Positions 12,199 to 23,103 are shown, numbered from the stretch's first letter. The stretch: 64,000 nt of DNA from Gracilariopsis chorda (GCA_003194525.1 NBIV01000040.1:248001-312000), one strand, 5' to 3'. A program made the numbers and translations. The notes: generated by a model not told the origin, from the sequence alone.

Positions 12199-13320
12199 AT
12201 GCTTAAGACAACCAACTTCAATTCCTTTCATCCTCACTTCCTCCTAGGAACCTACAGTCCCCATTTTGTCATGACCGAGACAACGGGTCTGCCCAAAGAA
12301 CAACCGATTCGAGTCGTCGTGTACAGTTCCAAACGTTATGAACGTGACTTTCTTCATAAAAACCCCCAGATCGCCAAAATCGCTCCGAACGTTCAGCTCG
12401 AGTTTCTGGCGCCTCGTCTCGATGCAAACACAGCCTCGCTCGCCGCTGGTGCACAAGCCGTATGCATTTTCGTCAACGACAGTGCCGACGCCGCCGCCAT
12501 TGAAACGCTAGCCAAGAATGGTACAAAATGCTTGCTGCTCCGCTGTGCTGGTTTTAATCAGGTCGACTTGAAGGCGGCTAAAGCTTATGGTGTCACTGTG
12601 CTGCGAGTGCCGCAGTACTCGCCGTATGCAGTTGCAGAGTTTGCCGTCGCTTTGCTGTTGACTATCGTGCGCAAAACGCACAAGGCTTACAATCGAACTA
12701 GGGAGAGTAATTTTGCACTCAATGGTCTGTTGGGATTTGATATCCATGGAAAGACCGTCGGTGTGTGCGGTACTGGAAACATTGGTCTGCTGTTCGCGAA
12801 GATCATGCTCGGATTCGGAGCTCGCGTCATCGGGTATGACCTGTACCCAAGTGACGCTGCGAGGGAAATGGGTGTGGAGTACGTCTCGTATGACGAATTG
12901 TTAGCCCAGTCGGATGTGATCAGTTTACATTGTCCGTTGTTCCCGAGCACGCGTCATATGATCAATGCAGCTGCCATCGAGAAGATGAAAAGAGGTGTTA
13001 TTCTCATCAACACGTCCAGAGGTGAACTTGTCGACAAGAACGCGCTCATATACGGCCTTCGTCGTGGCATCATTGGCGGATGTGGAATGGACGTTATTGA
13101 GGGCGAAGAAGAGCTGTTCTTCGACGATCATACTGGAGAAATCCTTGAGGATGAGAAGATTCTCACACTGCAGTCTTTGCCCAATGTGCTTATCACACCG
13201 CATATTGCATTTTGCACGGACACTGCAATCTCAAATATCTGGACCGCCACATATCAGAACGTGCTGGCGTACACAGAACGCAACAGGGACGCCCCGTTGA
13301 AGAACCAGGTCCGAATGTAG
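12199..13320 (+). CDS. D-lactate dehydrogenase-like D-2-hydroxyacid dehydrogenase
   Basis: A single exon of 373 aa. A second in-frame ATG at 12271 would give a protein close to the usual 330-350 aa. The sequence follows the fermentative D-LDH group of the D-2-hydroxyacid dehydrogenases: LLLRCAGFNQVDL (substrate loop), AEFAVALLL, the NAD-binding GVCGTGNIGLLFAK followed by GYDLYPSD, INTSRGELVD (catalytic Arg), a Glu in DVIEGEEELF and the catalytic His in ITPHIAF. The LFFDDHTGEILEDEKI segment is characteristic of LdhA-like enzymes. The expected reaction is NADH-dependent pyruvate to D-lactate in the cytosol, a fermentation route. The extra N-terminal 24 residues (Phe/His-rich) could be a weak targeting signal or untranslated. 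Other 2-hydroxyacid substrates cannot be excluded. Confidence 0.88.
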   Translation: MLKTTNFNSFHPHFLLGTYSPHFVMTETTGLPKEQPIRVVVYSSKRYERDFLHKNPQIAKIAPNVQLEFLAPRLDANTASLAAGAQAVCIFVNDSADAAAIETLAKNGTKCLLLRCAGFNQVDLKAAKAYGVTVLRVPQYSPYAVAEFAVALLLTIVRKTHKAYNRTRESNFALNGLLGFDIHGKTVGVCGTGNIGLLFAKIMLGFGARVIGYDLYPSDAAREMGVEYVSYDELLAQSDVISLHCPLFPSTRHMINAAAIEKMKRGVILINTSRGELVDKNALIYGLRRGIIGGCGMDVIEGEEELFFDDHTGEILEDEKILTLQSLPNVLITPHIAFCTDTAISNIWTATYQNVLAYTERNRDAPLKNQVRM

Positions 13321-14609
13321 CGCCGGCTGTTTCACTTGTAATTGCTCCAAAACTGGATAGAAAGCTGTACGTCTCTTGATGTAACCGATGCTTTGGAGAC
13401 ATGCAGCACGTTTTGAAGAGTTCCGCTACCGTTTCACTTAATTCTTGTACATTATTAGAGCGAGAACTCGACCTATACCATAGTCCGAAATCTCATTCGC
13501 GTCTCGTACTACGTTCGCATCCGAACTATGTAAACAGTAATTCTGCGGAGATATCCAGGTTCTGCTATGCCCCGCGGGAGTTGCGTCATGAACAACAGCT
13601 TGTTGCGCAAGAATGCGGATAAGGGCGCATCATTCTGCGCAAGGTCTTGTCGTGCCAGAACCGCAGCACCTGGCGAACCATGTGTTATTCCGAGAATCGC
13701 ACAGTCGAAGTTTGAACTAACGCCAGCAGCAGCAGACATGGCTTGCACTAAATATAAGTTACACTGAAGTGCAACCCACTCTCTTGGTGCTCACTTGTAA
13801 GTATTCGCCACAAGAACAGATGCAAAGCTGTCAGGAGCCGTCCGGTTTCAATAACCGAGTGTTTAGCAACCGCAGGTCCGTGAAAACAACAGCATGGTAT
13901 GTAACATGCAGAAAAGAGGAGATAGAAGCTATTTGCTTACTCTTTCGATGCAAGATACCGCACCTGGCGTCACAGTTTCAGCGCATCTGAGCTTGCTAGG
14001 CTATATCTAGCTAGCCTATCCAGGTTCTTACCCGAACATGGAAAAGAGCCGCGGCACGCGCAGGCACATCACTTGAGTCGTCAAGCACCGTTTCCCAGAG
14101 CTTTCCAAATTCACACATATTCAGCAAATTTGTGATGTATGAAGGTAACGCTTTACGACCTCCGGTAAGGGTTAGCGCTGCCGTTGGTAGTCTACCGTTG
14201 GTTCCGGTGGTAACACTGTGACACAACAATGGAAAGTTCGATCAAATTTTCATTACCAAACTACACTTTTTGTCTGGCACGCCCGCTGGGATCAAATCGG
14301 AAACGGGAAGGGCCACTCTTGCGCGAAAGCTCTCCATGCTCTCTCAGTGCACAGCGTCATCCGTTTGATCCAAGATAACGCAACAACGCCATTCGTGTCC
14401 GGATCAATAGAGCAAGGTGATCTCCTTGGCTTCCCACGCAAAGCAATCGGCCCAGAAAAAAGAGCTTTCTCCCTTCCCACAAACAGCTGATCAAATAACC
14501 AACGATTCCCGAGTATACTTGTCGACAAAGGCCTGCCAAATCAGCAAGCTGTTGTGAACAAATTCACGTGCGTCTCATCCAAGAAAAGCCGTCCCCGCTG
14601 CATTCCAAG
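13321..14609. other. Intergenic, no gene assigned
   Basis: About 1.3 kb. Short minus-strand frames near 14011-14229 and 14292-14528 look mildly protein-like but match nothing I recognise and are not joined by convincing splice sites. The right end holds the 5' flank of the next gene. Confidence 0.35.
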
Positions 14610-15277
14610 ATGGGATTGGAACCAGACTGGGTCCAGTTAATCAACTCCTGCATAAAACGTGAAGCTTCACCAACAGCGCGATTTCTACAATTAGCAACTC
14701 TAACAGAGTTAGGAGAAGCCTCCTGCAGAACGGTAGTATTCCGTGGATGGCACACGACACCAGACACCATCACGACCCCCGCTCTAAAAGTAGTAACCGA
14801 TAATCGAAGCAACAAGATACCAGGGCTTCGTAAATACCCCCGCGCAGAAGCGTGTTGGTACTTCACGGTACGTACACCTTCCTAGTGCATGGCATACGGA
14901 ACAATCGATGTGCTGACATGCGTGGATGATGAAAACAGGAGTCTCGCAAGCAATTTCGCCTTACGGGAAACGTCACTGTGATTGATTCGGAGGAAGGTGA
15001 CGGCGTGTTATCAAGGACCCGACTGGAACAATGGCGCCAAATGCCAGCTTCTGCTCGTACAGTATTCGCCTGCCCACCACCCGGTCGCGCGGCAGAAGAT
15101 CCGCTGTCAGAGGAGCAGAAAGAGATGATTGTAGAGAGTGAACAACCGGTGGAGTGTTTTGCCTTACTGTTACTCAAACCTACACGAGTGGATATTGTAG
15201 ACCTGAGAGCAAACGACCGACAGCTGTCCCAAATAGGCGCAAACACGGAATGGACCGAGCAGTGGTTGAATCCTTGA
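14610..15277 (+). CDS. Pyridoxamine 5'-phosphate oxidase-like FMN-binding protein (Alr4036 family)
   Basis: Two exons, 14610-14867 and 14939-15277, are joined over a 71-bp GT-AG intron (gtacgt...aacag) to give 198 aa. The start is the first ATG of the frame. Collinear family motifs are PDWVQLINSCIKRE, ARFLQLATLTELG, RTVVFRGW (flavin-contacting strand), VTDNRSNKI, AEACWYF, then after the splice ESRKQFRLTGNV, a WRQMPASARTVFACPPPG segment and the ending DIVDLRANDRQ...WTEQWLNP. The splice restores the conserved ACWYF-T-ESRKQFRL junction, which strongly supports the model. The Alr4036 group belongs to the split-barrel FMN-binding fold and is common in cyanobacteria and phototrophs. Its substrate is not established, so vitamin B6 oxidase activity is only a fold-based suggestion. 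Confidence 0.82.
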
Positions 15278-16037
15278 GAGGTGAGACCCGCTGCATAATA
15301 TGAGTGGATAACACGATTGAAGGAGGATCTCGGAGACGGAAGTGGGCGGCAGGGCTAACGGTTAGGTTCGTACAGAGATCAAACGGAGCGTGTGGATTTG
15401 GGGGGAGGCATTGTGCCTAAAACTTTGGGTACGGGTATGCTTGTATCTCGAGCACGGTAAGCGCTTGGTTGAAGAACGTGCAAGCAAAAAGCGCGTACAG
15501 GTAGATACTATTGGGTTGGTTCCTGTCGATGACTTTCTTTTTGTTTACTGCGTGTATATCTGCACGTTGCATGCGACAAAAGTGAAGGTAGGTGTTGCCG
15601 ACATAATTGAGGCAGAACATAATGTGACGCACAGTCGTTTCGGAGACGAAGTTTTGATCGCCAGAGGCACTCTGGTACAGTACATCAGCGGATAAGACGT
15701 AATACGCGGGCAGTGCCAAAGGTTTGGTGGTAAGGCCAACGTACAGAGGTATGTAAGAGCCGTAGACGTGAATGCAAATGCGCTGAGGTGTACGCTCTGT
15801 TTTTGTGGAGGCAAGGTTAGTCTTGTGTGCAGCTAGGTTGCTATCTTGCACGTGAAGCATGAACACAAAGCAAGCACGGCAGAAACCTGGATTAGTACTG
15901 ATTGTATGAAGGATGATGAGCATGGCGAAATTGACAGTGGTTGACGCGGTGAATAGTAAATAAGGGCAGTATCTGTTACGATAGTGCAGTGCAGAAGAAA
16001 GAGAAGACGGCAGGAACGACAACGACAACAAGAAAAG
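15278..16037. other. Intergenic, convergent 3' flanks
   Basis: This lies between the Alr4036-like gene and the F-box/LRR gene, tail to tail. A minus-strand frame of about 200 codons (15417-16031) directly follows the F-box/LRR stop and resembles no family. I treat it as 3' flank. Confidence 0.35.
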
Positions 16038-16886
16038 TCACGTAACGAACGTGACGTTGACATGCGGAAATTGAAGGCGTATAGCATGAATACCAGTGGC
16101 TGTGTATAGGCCCTGCGGCCATATATTCCCCCGATTCTCGGCAAGTATGAGTTCTTTAAGATACGGGGTGCGACGAAGAAAATCGATAAGGCACTGATTG
16201 CGCAGCGGACAGAAGGCGAATGAGACTGTGCGAAGTGACTTGCGAATGTCAGAGTTGAGAAATGCATTGAGAGACTCGCGATTCACCGCGTCACAGCCTT
16301 TGAGACAGAGTGTTTTCAATGTGACTATATTGGCTACAGCTACTACCCCTTCTGGAGTGAGCGAATGAACCCAGGACAGATCAAGTTTTTCCAGCGGGGC
16401 GACGCGCTTGGCGTGGAGAAACATTGAACCGGTGATTCTGGAACTGGGAAGAATGAGTGTGCGTAAGTTGGGACAGGTCATAAACGGAGCCAGCACGTTG
16501 TCTGTGAGAGCGCAATGTGCGAAGTTAACTTCTGTGAGCGAATGCTTCGCAACGGCGACCAGGGAGGATATGGTAGTCTGCGAGATTAGACGGGGTGAAC
16601 AGCCGCTAAGGTTGAGCGTTTTCAAGGATGAAGTAGCAGCAAACATGGCGTCTAAAGCGGCGCGAGCGGCATTTGCATCGGCAAGAGACAGGGTGTAAAT
16701 CGCATCTGACGTTACATGACATAAGGCTGGTAGATAATGTCTCAACAACAACCGACGGAGACGAACACACACACAACCGAGACGAAAGGCCGTTCCAACC
16801 TGTGCGCGCAGCGGGCCGCACAGGGAGAGGATGCGCAGTAGCACATCGTCCGGCAAGTCGATCAGATTAGCAGCGCGTAACAACAT
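16038..16886 (-). CDS. F-box/leucine-rich-repeat protein
   Basis: The start is ATG at 16886-16884, giving 282 aa. Further upstream the frame continues without an ATG. An F-box-like segment lies near the N-terminus (NLIDLPDDVLLRILSLCGPL, with CVRLRRLLLRHYLP as the rest of the motif). From about residue 90 there are LRR units of the cysteine-containing or plant/AMN1 kind: LKTLNLSGCSPRL, LTEVNFAHCALTD, LRTLILPSSRITG, LEKLDLSWVHSLT, LKTLCLKGCDAVN and LRTVSFAFCPL. Proteins of this type are SCF ubiquitin-ligase substrate receptors that bind Skp1 through the F-box and the target through the LRR arc. The target cannot be told from sequence. Confidence 0.75.
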   Translation of the reverse strand: MLLRAANLIDLPDDVLLRILSLCGPLRAQVGTAFRLGCVCVRLRRLLLRHYLPALCHVTSDAIYTLSLADANAARAALDAMFAATSSLKTLNLSGCSPRLISQTTISSLVAVAKHSLTEVNFAHCALTDNVLAPFMTCPNLRTLILPSSRITGSMFLHAKRVAPLEKLDLSWVHSLTPEGVVAVANIVTLKTLCLKGCDAVNRESLNAFLNSDIRKSLRTVSFAFCPLRNQCLIDFLRRTPYLKELILAENRGNIWPQGLYTATGIHAIRLQFPHVNVTFVT

Positions 16887-17408
16887 GACGCCCGTGGCGA
16901 CGTCGCCATGTGGGTGAGTGCGGCCACACAGCTGGTAAACTTTAGCTTGGTAGATCTGCGGCGAGGGCCGTGTCGGCGTCGCGTACACTCGACGAGATTG
17001 CGAAGGGCTGAACCCTTTTTCCAGTTGTGCCGCTGTGCAGCTGTGCGCGCGCAATTGGGCGCCGACCGCCACCGCCCTCGCAGCGCGAGTGGCCTGTCCT
17101 CCAACGTGCAACTCGCAGCCGCGCCTCCTTTTTCCGTTGCTGTTGAGAGCCAACTCCCCGTTTTGACTCAAAAACAAAAAACCCTACAAATGCATCTACA
17201 AAACCATCATAGATAGGTACGGATGGTAGATACGCGTCTTGATCGGCCATTGATGCCACGTTGGCCGCTGCTTCTTTTGGACGCCCGCTTCCCAACTTGG
17301 GAATTGTTGAGCGTCCAATCCCGAAGTGCTCCTTCCTCCCCGCTTTAAGAGCGCTGTCCGCGCCGATCTGAAGCGGCGGCACGGTCGGGCATAGCATACT
17401 GTATCGAT
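16887..17408. promoter_or_regulatory. Bidirectional promoter region
   Basis: This 522-bp spacer separates head-to-head genes (F-box/LRR on - and a small gene on +). No unmistakable TATA or CCAAT element was seen. Confidence 0.35.
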
Positions 17409-17843
17409 ATGGACGCGTTGCAACTCCTCAACGACGGATTGGCGGGCAACTACCACATCCACAACCGCGGCGTTTCTTCTCGCCTATCTCGTCGCGCGCC
17501 GATGAGCGGCAAGCCATTCCACCAAAGCAACTCCAAAATGCCATCCTTTTCTCATCGTCGCCACCGTATGCGACGAAATCACTCCAACACACCGTCACCC
17601 TTGTTGAGAATAGTGCCTTGCGCTTGTGTGGCACCTGCTACTACAACTCCTATATCTTCTTCTAACACTTGTGCGCAGCCGATTTCAACGCCGTTGCACC
17701 GTTGTGCAAATCTTGGCGCTGGCGCCGTTTCTTTTGCCCAGGATGATTTCATCGCTTTTACTTCGAGCGCTCCTCACCATGCTGATGCCTTCGAGTTTAA
17801 GTCGGCTCCGCTTCGTAATTTCGTGGCTTGTCTTGCAAAGTGA
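17409..17843 (+). CDS. Small hypothetical protein
   Basis: An ATG-initiated frame of 144 aa. The first half is basic and rich in Arg, Ser and His. The middle is Thr/Ser/Pro-rich (ATTTPISSSNT), and the end is acidic to neutral with FAQDDFIAFTS. No domain was recognised. The support is an ATG start, head-to-head placement with the F-box/LRR gene and a frame with no strong competitor. It could still be spurious. Confidence 0.4.
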   Translation: MDALQLLNDGLAGNYHIHNRGVSSRLSRRAPMSGKPFHQSNSKMPSFSHRRHRMRRNHSNTPSPLLRIVPCACVAPATTTPISSSNTCAQPISTPLHRCANLGAGAVSFAQDDFIAFTSSAPHHADAFEFKSAPLRNFVACLAK

Positions 17844-18577
17844 TGCTGAAAGACGCTCAATTGCACTTACCGGAAACGACCCGATGCATCATTTCACGTG
17901 GCCACTCTTCGATAGTTATATCTACGCTCGCCATGATAACTGGGCTAGTCATGTGTTGCGGAGCTTTCATCGATCAATTTGAGTTCCTCCGCCTACCTTC
18001 GTCGCATTTGGATCCTTGTACATTGTAGATATCATATGCAGATAGCAAATAGTAAGTAACATGTGCTCGTTGCGTGCTTCTTTAACAAACTGTATTCCTT
18101 GTCCAACTGAGCTCCTCTGCTGCACAGAAAAACAAGGGAGAACAAGTCGAACGAGACTTGAAGAACAACCCCATCATCCGAAGTGGCGCCGTGGTAGCGC
18201 ATCGCAACTCTGGTTTAGCTTGTATGTGTTATCACCCAGATTACCAACCTTGCTAGAATTCAGCGTGGATATGCCTATGTGCAACTGTTTGTTCCTCCTC
18301 ACCTATGCTGCCTGTACGCGCCTGTACGTAACATCACATCATGTGATGTGTGTCGGATATCGCGATGTGCACAGCTTATTACCGCTCGCTAAAACGTAAC
18401 ATTGTACGCCTCATTCCGGTGCCACGTCGTACCTCATTCTTTCCAGTACCTAACGCGTGCACCCGCTCAGCTTTGTCGTATTCGCATTGTATGAAGCAAG
18501 GCCTTGTCGCGTTTCTGTATTGTCCGGCGACAAACTCCTGTCACAAGAGCACATCGTTTTACATCTTACTGAATCCG
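17844..18577. other. Intergenic
   Basis: A 0.7-kb stretch before the Ctf4 stop codon. Nothing recognisable was seen. Confidence 0.35.
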
Positions 18578-21500
18578 TCACGCCTTTAAGAAGCGATTGA
18601 AGAAAGCCTTCGTTTTCGTATTGCTCTTTCCGTTCACCCCACCAGTCCGCGCCTTCTTCGCATTACCCTTTCGCTCACCTACAGCCCCGCCCATACTTGC
18701 TTGAGAAGCGGCAACTGCAGCACTCCGCTTCTTCTTTGTCTTATTCTTCTCCAACTGTACCTTCGCCTTCTTCCCGCCAGTGCCCTTAGTCTTCTCTTCC
18801 TTTTTCTCCACTATACTTTCCTCACCTGCCTTTTCTGCCTCCATATTCTCTGCCTCCGCCTCGTCCTCGTCATCTGTCACATCCATCACAGCGAGAGCTG
18901 CTTCCCTCCTCCTCGTGTCTGCCTTTTCATTCGTACCAATTCTATCTATCAGCTCGTCCTCTTCTTCGTCTGTGACCATCCGTGCTGGCGCCTTACTCCG
19001 TCGAATACCTTCCTTTCTCACACTTCCAGAAAATTCAACAGCTGCTTCTATTTCATTCTCTACCGCTGGTTTTTCCTCAACATGTTCCCCAGCAGCTAAA
19101 ACATTCGTTCTTTCTTTCTTTTCTCTCCGCCGCGAACCCACCTTCTCCGTAGCGATCATTTCCAGCTTTGCAGCAGCAAGTTGTTCAACCTTCTCCACAA
19201 GCACGTTCCGTCTATAATGTCGCGCAAGGTCCATAGCGTATTTGAACGACACCTCACAATGTAGTCTCGTGGCAATATCTAATGCCCGCATATTCTGTTC
19301 TTTCTTACAAGCGTCCTCCATGAGAGCCAGCAAACACTTGTCTGTCTCCACTTCCATAGTTGATACTTGCTCTTCTGCCTCCTCTATATCAGAGTCATCT
19401 GAATCGCAAATCTTTTCCAGCTCCTTTTTATTATTCACTGCGCGTTGGAGGTTAAGCTTTGTCCTCATCAGTCGCTCGCTTACCGATGCCTTGCCAGAAG
19501 TCGACGGTCGTTCGATTACTGGCGCTGAGAGCGGTAGACTCCTTAGAGCTGGGCGTGGCTTTGCTGCTGGATGTCGCTCGTTGGACAAGCACGATACTCC
19601 AATCAGATCCTTTGACGTGACTGCAGCCACCCAGTACCAGTCACACTCCCCATAATGCGCAGCGTTTTGCATCATCGGCATCCATCTCTGGGACTGACGA
19701 ATGTCCGTTAACATCCACAACCAGCCTTTGGAGTCATAGCAACATAGTTCAATTGTGTCATTCGTAAAACCGATCCATTCTAAACTCGCGTTAGGATGCA
19801 TCACCAAATTGCCCTTGTAGAGCACATCCTGAACATCTGCAGAGTTATCAATCTCAACTACCTCACACTTGAGCATTGCTGACGCTGGGTCACCGTAAAC
19901 GACAGCAAGTTTTCGATCCAGTGCGGCAAGCGTCACAACTGTTCCAGCCACTCCAAAGCTGCATGTTTGTAGACCAGGCAACGACAAGATGCGCACGGTG
20001 TTGCTAGGGGTAGTGGCCACCGCACAAAACCGTTTTCCGAGAGCCACAGCACAAATGTCATCGTCCATGCTCAATGTCTGAGTCCATTCCGAGTTGTGAG
20101 ACCAAGACGAGAACGGTCGAAAGGTGAACAGCGCACCGTGCTCTTTCTTCTTATTTGAGGCCAGTAGCACGCCCCAGTCAGAGATGCTTGCCATGGTATA
20201 ACCAAAGTGGTCCTTGATACCAATGGATCTCCGACTCGACTCTGCAAACTCAATGGCGATGATATCATGCGTCTTCTCATCAAAAGACATAACAGCCCCA
20301 ACAACATTCCACGCCAGAATATGCCGTCCTCTTCTCTGCTTGTCTGAAAGGGGCGTACTGCCAGGCATGAACGGCACATGTACGATCTTTTCACTCCGGG
20401 CGATCCCAGACGAAGCGCGAGTACGAGAAGATTTCTTTTTCCTTCGAGGGGGCAGTTTTACACCCCCGTTCTCGAGGCCTGCAAACTCTCCCGGTACTTC
20501 TTCATCTGAAGCAGAATCGTCATCACTATCGTCTCCAGATGCAGAAGCATTGCCATGTTTTCGTTCATACTCCTCTTCATCATCAGCTTCGACATCATCA
20601 GGGTCGAACGTAAAGCCATTCTCAAGCTCTTGGTCATTACTCTCGTCGACCCCAATCTCGGGCACTGTTTCCTTTGCGTTCGGCTTCTTGGAAGCAGACG
20701 CCTTGTTCTTTTTCTGCGCCTGCTTTTGTCGACGTCGCTTCACCTTTGACCGCTTAATTTTTCCAATATCTTCTTCATCGTCGTCAGCAGGATTTTGCTT
20801 CGAAACTTTTTTCTTCTTTTTCCCAACATCATCCTCGTCAGGTAGCGCAGGAAGTTCAATCTTCGCAGCGTTTCCATGTGGAGAGGGTAATTGAGCAGGA
20901 ACGACATCGGGCACGATGCCCCATTGCCCAATCTTGTCAATAAACATGAAAGCGTTATATTTCGGATGCCATATGAGTTTCTGAGGAACTTCTTCCGTTT
21001 TCCAATGACCAAGCACTTTTCTCTCATCCACATCCCACAAAGATGTGACGTAATTCTCCCTAGAAGCAAGCAAATATCGTCCATTTGGACTCCATGCTAC
21101 CGCAGACACAGCATCCTTACCGGTGTGTACAGCGCTCATGTCATCCTCGTCCTCATCCTCATTGGCATCCTCAAGCAAGAAATCGAACTCCCATTTATCG
21201 CGCGCAACAAAGATGATGCCTTTATCAGTGGCAAACACAACATATCCACCATCAGGAGACCAGGCGGCGTGAAGCGCCTTTCGGTCATTCAGCTCAATCT
21301 TTCCAATACTGACACATTTGTCAACATTCCAGACTGCAGCGACTCCAGTTTCGCCAATGGTGACAACAAAGTCGCTTCGTGGATCGTAGTAAACACCCTT
21401 ATATGCTTCAAACACTGGACCTTTTGAGGCTCTCATGATAGTAGCATTTGACGGCTGGGCAGTCATGATAAGCTTCACAACGCCTGGTTCATCACCAACG

Positions 21501-21949
21501 GCGGCGATATACGCGCCGGTTGGGGAAAACGTGATACAACGCACGGGACCAGCAAAACGGGCACATGCCTGAACAAGCTCACCGTCAACGACGAGTTTTG
21601 GGGCAATTGAAGGTTGTTGTGCCGCTGTTTGCGAGGCGGATATCGTGAAGATTCGAATAAAGCCGTCATCACTGCCAGTAGCCATGGTGGAGTTGGAAGG
21701 GGAGAGAGCCAGTGTATCAACTGCTTTCTCGTGCAGTTCGGCGATGGACATGTCGGGAAGCTCTGCTTCAGTCGAGAGCTGTTGTTGACGCCACCATGTT
21801 TGCTCGGATTGTTGCAGGGCGCGAACATCGTGGGCGCGAATGATAGAATCGGAGCCTGAGGAGAGCAGGAAAGTTCCATCAGTGTTAACGGCAAGTCCGC
21901 AAGCGCCTGGCATGTGCGCCAGGAACACCTGTACGGTGCGGCTGCGCAT
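18578..21949 (-). CDS. CTF4: Ctf4/AND-1 (WDHD1) replisome protein
   Basis: A single exon of 1123 aa from ATG at 21949-21947. Ctf4 is the trimeric hub that links CMG helicase to DNA polymerase alpha and to cohesion factors at the fork. Residues about 1-340 form a WD40 propeller: CGLAVNTDGTFLLSSGSDSIIRAHD, split here by repeat units such as LALSPSNSTMATGSDDGFIRIF and AVAWSPNGRYLLASRENYVTSLWD. About 360-500 is an acidic, Lys-rich linker. About 510-800 is the SepB-type second propeller, with the signature GWLWMLTDIRQSQRW and a CDWYWVAAVTSKDLIGVSCL segment. About 870-960 is the helical bundle (EKICDSDDSD...LDIATRLHCEVSFKYAMDLARHYRR). The last 150 residues are Lys/Glu-rich and end in KAFFNRFLKA. 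No HMG box is evident, unlike vertebrate AND-1. Confidence 0.9.
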   Translation of the reverse strand: MRSRTVQVFLAHMPGACGLAVNTDGTFLLSSGSDSIIRAHDVRALQQSEQTWWRQQQLSTEAELPDMSIAELHEKAVDTLALSPSNSTMATGSDDGFIRIFTISASQTAAQQPSIAPKLVVDGELVQACARFAGPVRCITFSPTGAYIAAVGDEPGVVKLIMTAQPSNATIMRASKGPVFEAYKGVYYDPRSDFVVTIGETGVAAVWNVDKCVSIGKIELNDRKALHAAWSPDGGYVVFATDKGIIFVARDKWEFDFLLEDANEDEDEDDMSAVHTGKDAVSAVAWSPNGRYLLASRENYVTSLWDVDERKVLGHWKTEEVPQKLIWHPKYNAFMFIDKIGQWGIVPDVVPAQLPSPHGNAAKIELPALPDEDDVGKKKKKVSKQNPADDDEEDIGKIKRSKVKRRRQKQAQKKNKASASKKPNAKETVPEIGVDESNDQELENGFTFDPDDVEADDEEEYERKHGNASASGDDSDDDSASDEEVPGEFAGLENGGVKLPPRRKKKSSRTRASSGIARSEKIVHVPFMPGSTPLSDKQRRGRHILAWNVVGAVMSFDEKTHDIIAIEFAESSRRSIGIKDHFGYTMASISDWGVLLASNKKKEHGALFTFRPFSSWSHNSEWTQTLSMDDDICAVALGKRFCAVATTPSNTVRILSLPGLQTCSFGVAGTVVTLAALDRKLAVVYGDPASAMLKCEVVEIDNSADVQDVLYKGNLVMHPNASLEWIGFTNDTIELCCYDSKGWLWMLTDIRQSQRWMPMMQNAAHYGECDWYWVAAVTSKDLIGVSCLSNERHPAAKPRPALRSLPLSAPVIERPSTSGKASVSERLMRTKLNLQRAVNNKKELEKICDSDDSDIEEAEEQVSTMEVETDKCLLALMEDACKKEQNMRALDIATRLHCEVSFKYAMDLARHYRRNVLVEKVEQLAAAKLEMIATEKVGSRRREKKERTNVLAAGEHVEEKPAVENEIEAAVEFSGSVRKEGIRRSKAPARMVTDEEEDELIDRIGTNEKADTRRREAALAVMDVTDDEDEAEAENMEAEKAGEESIVEKKEEKTKGTGGKKAKVQLEKNKTKKKRSAAVAASQASMGGAVGERKGNAKKARTGGVNGKSNTKTKAFFNRFLKA

Positions 21950-22799
21950 GACGGCGGTGGGTGGTGACTGCGAGAAGAGGGGTAGGGAAGATGCAATGGA
22001 GGTGATGGGAAAGAAGACTGGGATGGGTGGTGGTTGTTATGAGTTCGAAGACGGCGGCGGGAATGCGAAACGAGGTGGGAATTGCGCAGCAGAGATGCGG
22101 AGTTTCGGATTGCAGCCGAGTTTCGCCTTTCCCGCCAAAACACACATCTCGCATACGTGGCTGACAAACGTGAATGTATGTCAGCGCCAGCGGTCGAGCA
22201 ATACCACCTTCACACGCCTGACGGCGTCACGCTTTCGTGCTGGTGTGACATACAGCACCTTGCCAATCTAAGATTAATTGAGACATGACCTGTTACAGTC
22301 CCGCTGGCCTGTGGGATTGCTCTGGAGATTATTGATTCACATTTGAGATACCAACGGTACCAAGGGTACTATTAGAGTTACTGAGATCAAAGGTGAGGGG
22401 CTGCGTTGGGTATAGTTCGGCGGCGGCACTTTGATGCAGGTGGCTCAAAACGTTTCTCTTTGAGCTGAGCATTGTATACCACCCTTAAAAGGATCGGGCC
22501 TTGTACAGCGGGGACTGAAAACTCAGATCTCCATCTCAGCCTCACAGCATGACTCGGTGACCGAGAATAGCTTTTGTGGCACAGCCGCACACTTGCAAAG
22601 CACACAGGAACGTTCACTACGCACTTCTTTCCAAGACCGCGGCAAAAGTGCCTGAATGTTTGGGGCTTAGTTGAGCTGTCCTCGTTCGTACATGCAACGT
22701 TGCTACAAGGTAGCGTTCCAAGTAGAAACGCTTCCTTGTAGCAACTTCCTACGCCTTGTAGATATCCCTTTGTTCTAACAACAATCGAGTCTGGTACAG

Positions 22800-23018
22800 T
22801 GCGACGCATGCACCGCTTCTCTCATGTGTCCATGCGAGCGTGAGAAAGATAGCGGAAATGAAAGGCATATTGGCGGAGATAGTCCGCCAGTGGCCACAGA
22901 AGTTGTTAGCCTTTCTTAGGAGAGAGAGGGTTTTCTCATAAAAAGAAAAAACCTCTATCAATATGCCGCAATCAGACATATTGAACCCAAAATAAAGAAG
23001 AAGAAGAAGAAGAAAGGC
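22800..23018 (+). mobile_element. Possible LINE-type 3' end with (AAG)n tail
   Basis: A plus-strand frame reads like the C-terminal end of a LINE ORF2 (EIVRQWPQKLLAFLRRERVF, then a stop). Downstream are an AT-rich 3' stretch and a microsatellite of five AAG units near 23,000. Simple-repeat tails are usual for some LINE clades. The call rests on the short peptide and the tail only. Confidence 0.3.
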
Positions 23019-23103
23019 ATAATGATGAATAAACAGCTTGGACATGCTTTTTCTCCTTTTTCATATCTCATGTGGCCCATCCTTCACTCCCGCACTTCTT
23101 GCC

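Noticed and set aside
15417-16031. 204-codon minus-strand frame just after the F-box/LRR stop
   Set aside because: No ATG-supported start and no recognisable motif. Most likely 3' flank of the F-box/LRR gene.
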